Source: Myxococcus llanfairpwllgwyngyllgogerychwyrndrobwllllantysiliogogogochensis
GTDB taxonomy: Bacteria > Myxococcota > Myxococcia > Myxococcales > Myxococcaceae
Assembly: GCF_006636215.1 (NCBI RefSeq)
Contig: NZ_VIFM01000015.1
Span: forward strand, 23,416-87,415
Direction: 5' to 3'
Length of the DNA: 64,000 nucleotides
Shown: positions 7,922-17,871 of the stretch, piece by piece
How the letters are laid out: the number at the start of each line of letters is the position of its first letter
Position numbering within the stretch: position 1 is the stretch's first letter
Translations under genes and position numbers: made by a program
The notes under the pieces: generated by a model
The model's input: only the letters and a program-made list of their open reading frames with translations
Database searches by the model: none
Told to the model about the DNA's origin: nothing

Positions 7922-10234
7922 TCAGCGCACGACGCGAACCCGCAACGTCCTCGCGTCCGAGCGGCCCCGGTCATCCACCGCCCGTACCACGTACGTCCCT
8001 GGTTTCGCGTCCCACTGAAGTGGCTCACCCCGCGAGGCCGTGCCCACCAGCTGCTCGTCCACGAACCAGAACACCCGCCGCACGTCCGCGTCCGTCACGG
8101 CCGACAGCGGCACCGCGCGCGAGGACTCCGACGACGCCCGCAGGTTGTAGTCCACGCCTTCCTCGGGCGTGGTGATGCGCGGCGCGGTGCCCGTGCTGGC
8201 GCTGCGCTCCAGGCCACAGTCCTCGCCCTCCGGAGGCGGCACGCGCCGGGGAAGGCCCGCCTTCTGGAACAGCCGCAGCAGGTCCGACGGCCAGAACTCG
8301 AACACCTCCGCGCGGGTGGAGGGCCCCGGTCCACACGCCCTCAGCCCCGAGCGAGTGTCCACCCACACCTCGCGGTGTACGTCACAGGTGTGGATGGGCG
8401 AGGTGCCCGGGATGAACCACGTGTCCACCTTGCGTGAGCAGTGCGGCCCCGGCAGCCCCCCGGACAGCGCGCACACGCGCACGCGACTCACGCCCTCCGG
8501 AGGCGTCTGGAGCACGCGGCGCACCTCCGCGTCGCGCGAGCGCACCGAGTCCACCAGCTCGAACATCAGCGGCGCGGCGGCCGTCTGTCCCACGAAGGCC
8601 GGGTTGGGCTGCCCGTCGAAGTTCCCCACCCACACCGCCACGACGTAGGGCCCCACCACGCCCACGCTCCACGCGTCCCGGAACCCGGTGGACGTCCCCG
8701 TCTTCCACGCCACGGGCACCGTGTCGCGCGTCCACTCCGAGCGAAAGGACTGTGAGGGCCGATTCGCCGTGGCCAGGGACTCCAGTACCAGGAAGCTGGC
8801 CTCCGGGCTCAGCAGCTTCACGCCCTCTTCCACGGGAGCGTCCACCGTCCAGCGCAGCGGGCGCAGGTGGCCGCCTTGGCCCAGCATCGCGTACAGCTCC
8901 ACCAGCTCCGCCATGGTGACTTCGGCGGAGCCCAGCGCCAGGGAGAGGCCGTAGTGCTGCTCGTCGCGCAGGCCCGTCACGCCCGCCTTGCGCAAGAAGC
9001 CATGCAGGCCCGGGGCGCGCAGCTGCTTCGTCAGCGCCACCGCCGGAACGTTGCGGCTGCGCACCAGCGCCTCCACCGCCGGGAGCGGTCCCGCGAACTC
9101 CCCGTCGAAGTTCTCCGGGTCATACCCCCGGAAGCCCAGCGGCGAGTCCTTCAACATGGTGCGTGGGTGCAGCAGGCCCTCGTCGAAGGCCAGCCCGTAG
9201 ATGAACGGCTTGAGCGCGGAGCCCGGCGAGCGCTTCGCGTGCGTGCCATCCACCTGGCCCTCGATGCGCGCGTCGAAGAAGTCCACCGAGCCCACCGCCG
9301 CGCGCACCTCCATCGACCGCCAGTCCACCAGCATCGCCACCGCGTTGCGGATGCCCATGTCGCGCCGGCGCTCCACGTACTGCCGGACGTGGCGCTCCAG
9401 CAGTCGTTGCAGGGGCAAATCCAACGTGCTCGTCAGGCTCGCGCCCACAGGGGCCCGCCGCAGCACGCTGCCCACGAAGTGCGGCGCGAGGAAGGGCAGG
9501 TCCTCCGGCTGGTGCACCGGGAGCGGCTGGGCCAGCAGCGGCCGGCGCTCCGTGTCCTCGGGGTGCTCCACCCGCCAGCGCTCGAAGAGGCGCAGCCGCG
9601 CGGCCGTCAGCGCTCCCGAGTCCCGACCCGGGTCCCTGCGCGCGGGGCTCTGCGGAATGACAGCCAGGGTGAGCGACTCGCCCAGCGTCAGCCGGGCCAC
9701 GTCCCGGCCGAAGTACACGAGGCTGGCCGCGCCCACGCCCTCCACGTTGCGGCCGTAGGGCGCCAGGTTGAGGTACGCCTCCAGCAGTTCATCCTTGGAC
9801 CAGGTGCATTCCAACTGCAGCGCCCGCAGCATCTGCAGGACCTTGCCGCCGGGCGTGCGCGACTCGATGCCATAGCGGATGCGCGCCAGCTGCATGGTGA
9901 GCGTGGAGCCGCCCATGCGCCGCCCGCCCGTCAGGTACGTGCTCCACACCGCGCGCCCCAGGGCCACGGGGTTGATGCCCGGGTGCGAGCGGAAGTGCTG
10001 GTCCTCGTGGAGCAGCGTGGCCTCCACGAGCGTCGCGGGGATGCGCTCCAGCGGCACCCACAGCCGGTACTTCTCGTCGGGCGACAGGGTGAGGCGCAAG
10101 AGCCGGCCTTCGTGGTCGAACACCGCCTGCGAGAAGCCCAGCCCCTCGCGCAGCGGCGGCCGGGGCACCGCGACGTACAGCGCCGCGAGCCCCAGCACCA
10201 CCCCCAGCAGCTTGCGCCACCCCCGTCGAATCAC
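7922..10234 (-). CDS. pbpC: Penicillin-binding protein 1C
   Basis: 770 residues. A bifunctional class A-like PBP that polymerises and crosslinks peptidoglycan at the outer face of the inner membrane. N-terminal anchor (KLLGVVLGLAALYVAV, residues 8-23); glycosyltransferase family 51 domain with EDQHFRSHPGINPVALGRA and GGSTLTMQLAR (about 75-130); transpeptidase domain with the active Ser in SPGSALKPF (SxxK, about 330) and KTGTSTGFRDAW (about 510); C-terminal BiPBP_C-like domain (about 680-770). It starts at a GTG whose GTGA overlaps the stop of the upstream alpha-2-macroglobulin gene by 4 nt, indicating translational coupling. The pairing of PBP1C with a bacterial alpha-2-macroglobulin is known in enterobacteria and others. 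Confidence 0.95.
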   Translation of the reverse strand: MIRRGWRKLLGVVLGLAALYVAVPRPPLREGLGFSQAVFDHEGRLLRLTLSPDEKYRLWVPLERIPATLVEATLLHEDQHFRSHPGINPVALGRAVWSTYLTGGRRMGGSTLTMQLARIRYGIESRTPGGKVLQMLRALQLECTWSKDELLEAYLNLAPYGRNVEGVGAASLVYFGRDVARLTLGESLTLAVIPQSPARRDPGRDSGALTAARLRLFERWRVEHPEDTERRPLLAQPLPVHQPEDLPFLAPHFVGSVLRRAPVGASLTSTLDLPLQRLLERHVRQYVERRRDMGIRNAVAMLVDWRSMEVRAAVGSVDFFDARIEGQVDGTHAKRSPGSALKPFIYGLAFDEGLLHPRTMLKDSPLGFRGYDPENFDGEFAGPLPAVEALVRSRNVPAVALTKQLRAPGLHGFLRKAGVTGLRDEQHYGLSLALGSAEVTMAELVELYAMLGQGGHLRPLRWTVDAPVEEGVKLLSPEASFLVLESLATANRPSQSFRSEWTRDTVPVAWKTGTSTGFRDAWSVGVVGPYVVAVWVGNFDGQPNPAFVGQTAAAPLMFELVDSVRSRDAEVRRVLQTPPEGVSRVRVCALSGGLPGPHCSRKVDTWFIPGTSPIHTCDVHREVWVDTRSGLRACGPGPSTRAEVFEFWPSDLLRLFQKAGLPRRVPPPEGEDCGLERSASTGTAPRITTPEEGVDYNLRASSESSRAVPLSAVTDADVRRVFWFVDEQLVGTASRGEPLQWDAKPGTYVVRAVDDRGRSDARTLRVRVVR

Positions 10235-13200
10235 GGCGCTGTCACCGTCACCTGAGACGCCACCGAGCGAGCCTTGACACTCCGGTCATACATGCCCTCG
10301 GCGAAGGCCGGAGGCATCACGAAGCGGCCCGCGTTGGTCGCCTTGATGCGGTAGATGAACTCCGTGACGGTGGTACCCGCCGTGCCATAGAGCACCACTC
10401 GGTCCTCGCGCACGTCCACGTACTCGGGGCTGAAGCTGGAGCGGTCGCTGCCCACCGGCGGCAGCCACCCACCGGCCACGGGTGCGGGCTCCGGCTCCCG
10501 GTAGGAGTTGTCCTGCGACTCGTCCTCGGACCCGCCGCCCTCGTAGGACTCGTCCCCTTCGGAGGAGCTGTCACCCTCGCCATATTCGGAGTCGCCCTCC
10601 GACTCGGGCTCGGCCTCGGGTTCGGGCTCGGGAGGCGCGGGCCGCTCCAGCACCACCTCGAAGCCTCCTGGCAGCAGGTCGGTGATGGCGATGTGGGACA
10701 TGTTGCCCTGCAGCCCGCGAAGCTTGAGGTGCACCTCCACCTCGCCGCCCAGCGGGACGTCCGTCACCACCTTGCCGTCCAGGCTCCTCAGCTCGCGCTG
10801 CACCTCCAGCTTCTCGATGATGGGCGCCGTGGGAACCTGCGCGTCGTAGCCCGCCTGCGTCACCTGGAAGAACAGCGGCGCGCTCGCCCCGCTCTTCACC
10901 CGGACGGAGGTGGCCTGCTCGGAGAAGGCGACCTTGGGGAAGAGTCCCTCTGGCACCGTCAGCGGACGCAAGGTGTCCGCCACCTTCTCCAGCAGGGCCA
11001 CGCCCGCGCGCGACGGCGTGCCCTGCTCACCCAGCGCCTTCGCGTAGGCCTCCAGGCCGAGGATGGCGTACGCGGAGGACAGCGTGTTGAAGCGCTCCTC
11101 TCCGAGCGGCTTCGCCAGCGACACCAGCATCGCCCCGGTGATGCTGGGGAGCCGCTCGGGGAAGTGGCGCGATATCAGGTAGAGCACCTGCGCGTCGTAG
11201 ACGAGCCCGTCGTAGAGCGCCGCGTAGTCGTTCTCCTGGGGAGCGCCGATGAGCACCTTCTTCATCGCGCGTGTGGCTTCCTTCTCCTGCTTGAGCAGCT
11301 TGTACGTGGCGCCGACATACGCCGCCGTCAGGTCCACCGGCCACGTCTCCGCGGCGTTCGCGTCCAGCCACTCGCGCAGGACATTCACCGCCGAGCCCTG
11401 CACCTTGCCGTTGCGGGTGAGCACGTACTGCGCATAGGCCACGTTGCGCGCCTGGGTGAGGTCCTGCGGCTCGCGCTCCGCCAGCGTGCCCAGCCACGTG
11501 AGGCCCCGGTTCATCATGTCGGCGGGTACCGCGAAGCCGCGCTCCTTCGCCTCGGTGAGGAAGTGCAGCGCGTAGATGCTCGGCAGCACGGGCGCGTACG
11601 AGTTGGCGGCCCACAAGCCGAAGGCGCCCTCGTCGTTCTGCCGGGTGCGCAGCGTGTGGAGCGCGGCGGCGAAGCTGGCGTCGGCCACCTGCGGCCCCTG
11701 GCCCAAAAGCTCGCGGCGTCCCTTCAACGTCACCGCCGGGAAGGCGCGGCTGACGAGCTGCTCGGTGCAACCGTAGGGGTACTTCTCCAGGTACGCGGAC
11801 AGGCCGCGCGCCAGGCCCAGCGGCATGGGGGACGCGCTCACCTCCAGCGTGCGGAAGGCGCCGTGCATCTTCCGGGGCACCGCGAGGTCCGCCTCGCCGT
11901 CCTTCACGTAGCCGCCCTTCACGGACGTCAGGTAGGGCACGGCCGGACGGACGCTCAGGTCCACGGACTGCCGACCCTTCTCCTTGCCCAGCGATGAGGT
12001 GAAGGTCAGCGTCCCCGAGCCGAGGACGGACTTCGCGCGCACCCGGAACGTGGTGCTCCCTTCGCGGCCCTCATCGATTTTCAGCGTGCGCCGGGCCTCG
12101 TCCAGGACCTCCAGGTGCTCGGAGGTCTTCAGCTCCAGCGTCACCTCGCTCCCCTTGCCCGCGCCCTCCACGCTGTTGGCCACCGCCACGCCCACGTTGA
12201 ACTCGTCCCCGGGGGCGACGAAGGTGGGCACGCTGGGGGTGATGACGAAGGGGCCCCGGATGACGGCGCGGCGCGTGGAAGCGCCCACGGACTCCTGTCC
12301 CACGGCGACCGCCATCACCCGCAGCTCCCCGTTGAAGCTGTCCGGCACGGGGTAGACGAGCTCGCGCTCCGTCTCGTCGATATCGACGACGCCGGACCAG
12401 TACGCCACCGGCTTGTCCCTCTTGCGCTTGAAGGGGTTGAGGTTCTTGCCGATGGCCGCCATGCCCTCGTCGTCGCCACCCATGGAGGACACGGCCTTGG
12501 AGACGGAGAACTCCGGCAGGAGCAGGTCCAGAATCTGCCCCGTGCGCACCTCCAGCGCGCGCTTCTTGAAGAAGTGCGCCAGCGGGTCCGGCGTCGAGTA
12601 GCTCGCCACCTGGAGGATGCCCTCGTCCACCGCGTACACGACGGCGCGGCCCGGCCGGTTGCCCTTGTAGCGGATGCGGTACGGCTCTCCCGGACGCCCC
12701 TTCTCCGCGCTGGTCAGCGTCACCTGCAGGACGCGGCTGTCCTTGCTCACGGAGAACGGCACCACGCCGTAGCTCAGCGGACTCATGAAGATTTCCTGCG
12801 AGTCCATGGCGCGCACGAAGGTGACGTTGACGTACCCGTTGCCCTCCAGGCCCGGCGGGAGGCGAATCTTCTGCACGGTGCTGGTGGCGTCCGCCTTGAA
12901 CCAGACCCATGCGTGGACGCGCTCGCGCTCCAGGGTGATGAGGCCCGCGCCGGTGTACGGCGCCTTGATGTTCAGCTCGATTTCATCCCCCGGCGCGTAG
13001 TCCTGACGGGAGAGCTTCACCTCCAGCTCCGCGTTCTTCTCCAGCGTGCGCGTGAGGTTGGCGTGGCCCGCCACCGTATAGTCCACGCGGCTGAGCTCCG
13101 TGCCCTCCCCGTCCTTCACCACCACCACGAAGTCGCCCGGCTGCTCCGTGGACAGCGCGTACTTGAAGCCAGCCTCACTGATGGTCAGCTCCCGCGTGCG

Positions 13201-16194
13201 CAGCACGGTGTCGCGGCGCGCGGACTGGTAGGCGTACGTGCCATTGGGCTGCTGCGTGAGGACGGACACCCAGCGCCGCTCGACGAGCTCCGCCTTGAGC
13301 CCCTGCACGGCCTTCTTCTTCAGCGTCGGGTCCACCGCGATGAAGTCCACCGAGCGCGCCGAGCCCTGGCTCAGGTACGTCAGCCCACCATCCGGCTTGA
13401 AGCCGACAAGGTACGGCAGGGGAGACACCAGCACGGAGGCCTCGGAGGACACGCCTCGCCCGCCCTCGGCCTCGTAGCCCTCCGCGAGCAGCGACACGCG
13501 CCACGTCGCCTTCTCGAACTTCTCCAGGCCCAGCTCCAGCTCCACCTCGCCCTCGTCGTTGGTGGTCGAGTCCTCCAGGCGCTCGCTGAAGCTGCGCGTC
13601 GCCATCATCGGGTCATGGAAGGTGTAGCCCGGGTACTGACGGAAGCCGGGATACGCAGGGCTGAAAGACAGCTCCGCGGACACTCGCCGGTCCGCTGCGG
13701 CGATGCCGAAGAGGTTCTTCAGTGTCACCCGGCCCTTGAGCCCCTGGGGCGGCACCCAGCCTTCGAGCCGGTCGGTTTCGAAGCGCGTGGTGATGCGCAT
13801 CCGGTCCGGGAGGAACTCCTCCACGCGCACCTGCGTCGAGCCGAGCAGGCTGCCTCGCAGTCCATCCTTCACCACGTACAGGTTCACCGCGTAGTGGCCC
13901 GTGGGAGACGTCTCCTCCGTCGTGTACTGGAGCGACTCCAGTCCGGTGGCGGAGAGGGAGAGCTTCTGCTTGTGCACCTCCAGGCCGCGAGGGTCCGTGA
14001 CGGAGGCCTCCAGCGGCACGCCCGTGGGCGGCTGGCTCCAGTCGGAGGGCTTCACCACCATGGCGACGTGGAAGGTGTCGCCGGGTCGGTACAGGCCCCG
14101 GTCCGAGAAGAGGAAGGCCGTCAGGCGCTCCGGCGTGGTGCCGCTCGTCATGCCGCCCACGTCGAAGCGGCTGAAGTTGAGCTGCCGGTCCGAGCGATTG
14201 AAGGGAAGGAAGGCGAAGTCCTCACCCTTGCGCGCCAGATAGGCGATGGGCGTCTGCTCGCGCGTGAAGTCGGTCAGCTTGGGGAAGGCCACGTGGCCGT
14301 CCGCATCGGTGGTCGCGCTGAGCACCGGCAGGCCGTTCTTGCCCAGCACGCTCACCGTGACGCCTTCGGCGGGGAGCCCCGCGCCGAGCGACTGCACGAA
14401 GAGGTCATGCGAGCCATCCGCGCTGTCCTTCACCACCAGACCCAGGTCCGTCACCAGCAGGAGCCGTGAGTCCTCCTTGCCCGTCGTCCGATTGTGCGCG
14501 GCGTCCCAGCTCTGCACCTTGAAGAAGAACAGGCCCCGCCGGGCCGAAGGGTTGTTCGCGGGGGTGAGGTACTCCGTCAAATCGAACGCGGCGTACTGCG
14601 CCTTGCCCCGGCCCACGCCTTCCAGCGGGCGCACCACGGAGAAGCTCTCGGTGATGTTCTGCTCGTCGAAGCGGTAGTTGCTGAAGCTGGGGTGCGCGAA
14701 GCGGCCCTCTGTCTGACTCACCAGGTGGTTGAGCTGGTCCGGCAGCACGCGGCCCAACTGGAAGCGCAGCGCCTGGACGTCACGTGAGAGGACGGTGACC
14801 TTCTTCTCACCGGCGAGGCTGAGCAGCGCGCCCTCGTGGAGGATGCTCACCTCCTCGGGGAAGCGCGGCACGGACTCGGTGCTGTTGAACTCCTCGGCCA
14901 GCACGTAGCCGCCGGCGGAGCGGGTGCCCTTCTTGAGCCGGATGTAGAGGTAGCGGCCCACGTCCGCGCGGATGCGGAAGCTGTGCAGCGTGGCGTGTTC
15001 CTTGTCCGCGGGCACCGGGTCCAGCGCCAGTTTCTCCGCCTTCGCGAGCAGCTCGTCGCCGATGAGCCGCGCATCGCTCCAGGAATGGTTGGTGCGCGCG
15101 GCCTCGTCCGCGGTGGCGGGCTTGTCCTTGGGCAGCACCCAGACCTGGAGATTCTTTCGCAGCTCCTCCTCGGTGACCCCCGTGGTCAGGTTGACGATGA
15201 GCACCTGCTCGGGCTCGTAGCGGTCATTGCGCACGAGCGACACGTGGGTGCCCGACACGCGGAAGTAGCTGAACATGCCGGGGATGGTGACCTGCCGTTC
15301 CTGTATCCCTTCGGTCCCCTTGCCTCCCCGCGCGGCCTGGACGCCGGACGCCATCCGCAACACCATGGTGGCCTCCTTGTCGGGGATGGGGATGAGGTCC
15401 GACTGGAGGTAGGCCTGTCCCTTCAGCTTGTCGTAGGTGACGTTGAACTTGTGCTCTTGGGGACGGGAGCCCAGCAGCCCTTCCTTGGGCACGTCGAAAC
15501 GCAGCGAGAGGTTGCGCACGAGCGAAGCCGGGTCCACCGGATGCGAGAAGGCCACCGTGGCCACCACGCGCTTCTCCTTCGGATTGCGCGGGTCCTCGTA
15601 GAACTCCATGCTGTTGATGGACGCGGTGAAGGGCTCCGAGCGGAACAGCGTCTCGTAGGACTCGAGCAGGATGTGCTCGGGGAAGAGCGAGCGGTCCAGC
15701 GTGACGCGGTACTCCTGCCCCACGCCCCAGTCGGCACCCGGAACGAAGGAGAGCGTCCGGTCATTCGACCAGCGCCACGTTCCAGGATGCTCGGGCTTGA
15801 GGGTGATGCCCGCCGTCACCGGCTTGCCGATGGCTTCCAGCGGGGCCACCGAGCCGGTGAACCGCACGTGCACCGAGTCCCACCGAGGCGTGCCGTCGTC
15901 GAGCGGCGTCAACGAGGGAGACGTGGCGCTGAGCGAGTAGCGCACCGGCTGAGGCCGGCTCTGATACCAGCGATAGCCGGCATCCGCCGCGACGACGAGC
16001 AGCCCCAGGGCGACGACCGACAGCGCGATGCGCTTGGGATTGCGGCGGACCCAGCCGAACACGGCGCGCGCGAAGCGGGCGAGGGCGTGGCCCAGCACGG
16101 CGGCCCAGGTGGGAGGCGTCCAGCGAAGCTCACCGAAGATGCGGCGAGCGAGCCGAGGTCTCGGCGGGGTGGGTTCGGATTCGTTTGAGGACAT
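10231..16194 (-). CDS. Bacterial alpha-2-macroglobulin, thioester type
   Basis: 1987 residues, longer than the roughly 1650 typical of E. coli YfhM. A periplasmic protease-trapping protein thought to guard the cell with PBP1C. An 80-residue Arg/Pro-rich leader ends in a signal-anchor (IALSVVALGLLVVAADAGY, about 56-74), so it is inner-membrane tethered rather than a lipoprotein. Macroglobulin-like beta domains fill the first 1150 residues, including RPGDTFHVAMVVKPSDW (MG3/4-like). The thioester motif is intact: YGCTEQL near residue 1476, followed by the alpha/alpha toroid. Near residue 1880 there is an acidic Glu/Ser/Gly-rich insertion (PEPEPEAEPESEGDSEYG and more, about 60 residues) within the receptor-binding-like end. 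The start ATG has only a weak ribosome site. It overlaps pbpC by 4 nt. Confidence 0.93.
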   Translation of the reverse strand: MSSNESEPTPPRPRLARRIFGELRWTPPTWAAVLGHALARFARAVFGWVRRNPKRIALSVVALGLLVVAADAGYRWYQSRPQPVRYSLSATSPSLTPLDDGTPRWDSVHVRFTGSVAPLEAIGKPVTAGITLKPEHPGTWRWSNDRTLSFVPGADWGVGQEYRVTLDRSLFPEHILLESYETLFRSEPFTASINSMEFYEDPRNPKEKRVVATVAFSHPVDPASLVRNLSLRFDVPKEGLLGSRPQEHKFNVTYDKLKGQAYLQSDLIPIPDKEATMVLRMASGVQAARGGKGTEGIQERQVTIPGMFSYFRVSGTHVSLVRNDRYEPEQVLIVNLTTGVTEEELRKNLQVWVLPKDKPATADEAARTNHSWSDARLIGDELLAKAEKLALDPVPADKEHATLHSFRIRADVGRYLYIRLKKGTRSAGGYVLAEEFNSTESVPRFPEEVSILHEGALLSLAGEKKVTVLSRDVQALRFQLGRVLPDQLNHLVSQTEGRFAHPSFSNYRFDEQNITESFSVVRPLEGVGRGKAQYAAFDLTEYLTPANNPSARRGLFFFKVQSWDAAHNRTTGKEDSRLLLVTDLGLVVKDSADGSHDLFVQSLGAGLPAEGVTVSVLGKNGLPVLSATTDADGHVAFPKLTDFTREQTPIAYLARKGEDFAFLPFNRSDRQLNFSRFDVGGMTSGTTPERLTAFLFSDRGLYRPGDTFHVAMVVKPSDWSQPPTGVPLEASVTDPRGLEVHKQKLSLSATGLESLQYTTEETSPTGHYAVNLYVVKDGLRGSLLGSTQVRVEEFLPDRMRITTRFETDRLEGWVPPQGLKGRVTLKNLFGIAAADRRVSAELSFSPAYPGFRQYPGYTFHDPMMATRSFSERLEDSTTNDEGEVELELGLEKFEKATWRVSLLAEGYEAEGGRGVSSEASVLVSPLPYLVGFKPDGGLTYLSQGSARSVDFIAVDPTLKKKAVQGLKAELVERRWVSVLTQQPNGTYAYQSARRDTVLRTRELTISEAGFKYALSTEQPGDFVVVVKDGEGTELSRVDYTVAGHANLTRTLEKNAELEVKLSRQDYAPGDEIELNIKAPYTGAGLITLERERVHAWVWFKADATSTVQKIRLPPGLEGNGYVNVTFVRAMDSQEIFMSPLSYGVVPFSVSKDSRVLQVTLTSAEKGRPGEPYRIRYKGNRPGRAVVYAVDEGILQVASYSTPDPLAHFFKKRALEVRTGQILDLLLPEFSVSKAVSSMGGDDEGMAAIGKNLNPFKRKRDKPVAYWSGVVDIDETERELVYPVPDSFNGELRVMAVAVGQESVGASTRRAVIRGPFVITPSVPTFVAPGDEFNVGVAVANSVEGAGKGSEVTLELKTSEHLEVLDEARRTLKIDEGREGSTTFRVRAKSVLGSGTLTFTSSLGKEKGRQSVDLSVRPAVPYLTSVKGGYVKDGEADLAVPRKMHGAFRTLEVSASPMPLGLARGLSAYLEKYPYGCTEQLVSRAFPAVTLKGRRELLGQGPQVADASFAAALHTLRTRQNDEGAFGLWAANSYAPVLPSIYALHFLTEAKERGFAVPADMMNRGLTWLGTLAEREPQDLTQARNVAYAQYVLTRNGKVQGSAVNVLREWLDANAAETWPVDLTAAYVGATYKLLKQEKEATRAMKKVLIGAPQENDYAALYDGLVYDAQVLYLISRHFPERLPSITGAMLVSLAKPLGEERFNTLSSAYAILGLEAYAKALGEQGTPSRAGVALLEKVADTLRPLTVPEGLFPKVAFSEQATSVRVKSGASAPLFFQVTQAGYDAQVPTAPIIEKLEVQRELRSLDGKVVTDVPLGGEVEVHLKLRGLQGNMSHIAITDLLPGGFEVVLERPAPPEPEPEAEPESEGDSEYGEGDSSSEGDESYEGGGSEDESQDNSYREPEPAPVAGGWLPPVGSDRSSFSPEYVDVREDRVVLYGTAGTTVTEFIYRIKATNAGRFVMPPAFAEGMYDRSVKARSVASQVTVTAP

Positions 16195-16434
16195 GGGGTG
16201 TCGTGCGGCGGCGGGAGCCAGCTCAGCGAGAGAGCAAGCACGGGGCCAGCGCGGCGCGATGTAAGCACGGCGGCCGGGTGAAACTGAAACAGGGGGGCTG
16301 TGTACCGAGGACCGCGCGTCCCGTGCGCGAGGAGCCGCGAGTCACCACCCACGCGCGGCTGGCTGACCGCTCACCCGAGACGAAAATGACTCAGGAGGGA
16401 GGGCGTCGGGGTGAGGTGCGCCGGGCCCGCGGCG

Positions 16435-17796
16435 TCAGTACGAAGGCGAGCCACTTGACGGCGAGCCACTTGACCAGGGCAGCTCGAACCAGCGGCGCTT
16501 CTCATGGCCTGCGGGGCTTGCCGGCTGGGATTGCGGTGGGCTGTAGGACGGGCTGCCCCAGTCCGGAAAGTCGACGACCATCACCTCACTGCCTCCTCGG
16601 TGCGGCATGAGCCGAATCAGGCCCACCAGCAAGGCCGTCAAGGCCAGTATGGCGAAGACCCAACGCGGGTTGCTCCATTGCGAGGACCCGCGAGTGACCT
16701 CTGTCTCCTCATGAGCGGTGACCACCTCGAGTGGGGGCTGAGCACGCTCCTCGGCCTTCTCGACAGTGACGGGTACGGCCGCCGAGGCTTCGACGGTGGA
16801 CTCCACGGGCGGATGCGCACCGCTCCGCTCCCGCCCTTCACCTGACGCCTTCGCTCCCTCGTCCGAGGAGGCCGAAACGACTGGCGTGGAGGGCTCGACC
16901 GTCAGTGCCTCGACCGACGCCCGCAGCGCGGAGAGCGCCTCCACCGCCGAGGAGAACCGCGCCGAGCGCTTCGGCGCGAGCAGCCTGCTCAAGAAGACAC
17001 GGAGCGGCTCGGAGACCTGGAGGTGCTGCTCGAACGACAACACCAGTCCCTCGTCGACGAGGTCCGCGGGCTCGCGTCCACTGAGGGCATGGACCAGCGT
17101 CGCCCCCAGCGCGTAGAGGTCACTGGAGGGCTCCACCGTGCCACCGAGCTGCTCGGGCGGCATGTACCCGAACGTCCCCACCAGCGTGGACCCATGTGTC
17201 ACATCGCGCGACAGGTGACGGGCCGCGCCGAAGTCCACCAGCGCCACGCGTCCATCCGGCCGGAGGATGAGATTCGCCGGCTTCACGTCGCGATGCACCA
17301 GCGCGGGCGTGCGCCGATGCAGCGCCGAGAGCGTCTGAAGCACCTGCTCCGCCAGCGTCCACGCCTCCGCCTCGTCCAGCCGGCGGCGCGTGAGGCGCTG
17401 GAGCAGCGTCTCCCCTTCGAGCAGCTCCTGCGCGAGATAGAGGCGCGTCCCCACCCCACTGCCTTCCTTGAAGCTCGCGACGAAGCGCGGAATGTCCGGG
17501 TGCTCCAGCGAGCGCAGCACCGTGGCCTCCCGCTCGAAGGCGTCGAGTTGCTCCACCCCGGGCACCAGCGCGAACAGCAGCTCCTTGAGCGCGACACGCG
17601 CCCCCTGCCCATCCACCGCCAGGTACACGCGACCATGCGGAGACTGCGAGATGAGCCGCAGGACGCGATATCCGCCCGGCGCCACGGCCGCGCCGCAATG
17701 GGCGCAACGAGCACCTTCCAGCATGGCGTCACACACCACACACGCCGCGCCCGCGTCCTCTTCACGAAGCCCTGACTGAGACCGGACACGCTCCAC
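16435..17796 (-). CDS. Ser/Thr protein kinase with N-terminal zinc ribbon
   Basis: 453 residues. Starts at a GTG preceded by GGGAGG. Residues 17-38 form a four-cysteine zinc ribbon (CVVCDAMLEGARCAHCG). The kinase domain (about 43-300) has the Lys in VALKELL, catalytic VHRDVKPANLIL, metal-binding LVDFGAA and the activation segment TFGYMPPEQLGG, all residues needed for activity. The glycine loop is degenerate (ISQSPHGRVYLA). After a Ser/Glu-rich linker there is one membrane helix (WVFAILALTALLVGLI, about 382-397) and a short Pro/Ser-rich outer tail without a recognised sensor domain. This is a Hanks-type kinase as found in dozens of copies in myxobacteria; substrates unknown. About 240 nt upstream of the macroglobulin gene's start on the same strand, no gene seen in that gap. 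Confidence 0.93.
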   Translation of the reverse strand: MERVRSQSGLREEDAGAACVVCDAMLEGARCAHCGAAVAPGGYRVLRLISQSPHGRVYLAVDGQGARVALKELLFALVPGVEQLDAFEREATVLRSLEHPDIPRFVASFKEGSGVGTRLYLAQELLEGETLLQRLTRRRLDEAEAWTLAEQVLQTLSALHRRTPALVHRDVKPANLILRPDGRVALVDFGAARHLSRDVTHGSTLVGTFGYMPPEQLGGTVEPSSDLYALGATLVHALSGREPADLVDEGLVLSFEQHLQVSEPLRVFLSRLLAPKRSARFSSAVEALSALRASVEALTVEPSTPVVSASSDEGAKASGEGRERSGAHPPVESTVEASAAVPVTVEKAEERAQPPLEVVTAHEETEVTRGSSQWSNPRWVFAILALTALLVGLIRLMPHRGGSEVMVVDFPDWGSPSYSPPQSQPASPAGHEKRRWFELPWSSGSPSSGSPSY

Positions 17797-17871
17797 GCCG
17801 CACCTCCCGCGAGGGCTCCAGTCTACGGAGCCCTCCGGGACGAATGCGAACCATGGGCCAACCGAATCCCG

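Noticed and set aside
8867..14469. Long plus-strand open frames opposite pbpC and the alpha-2-macroglobulin gene
   Set aside because: Codon mirror artefacts of high GC; low-complexity Arg/His/Ala sequence with no domains.
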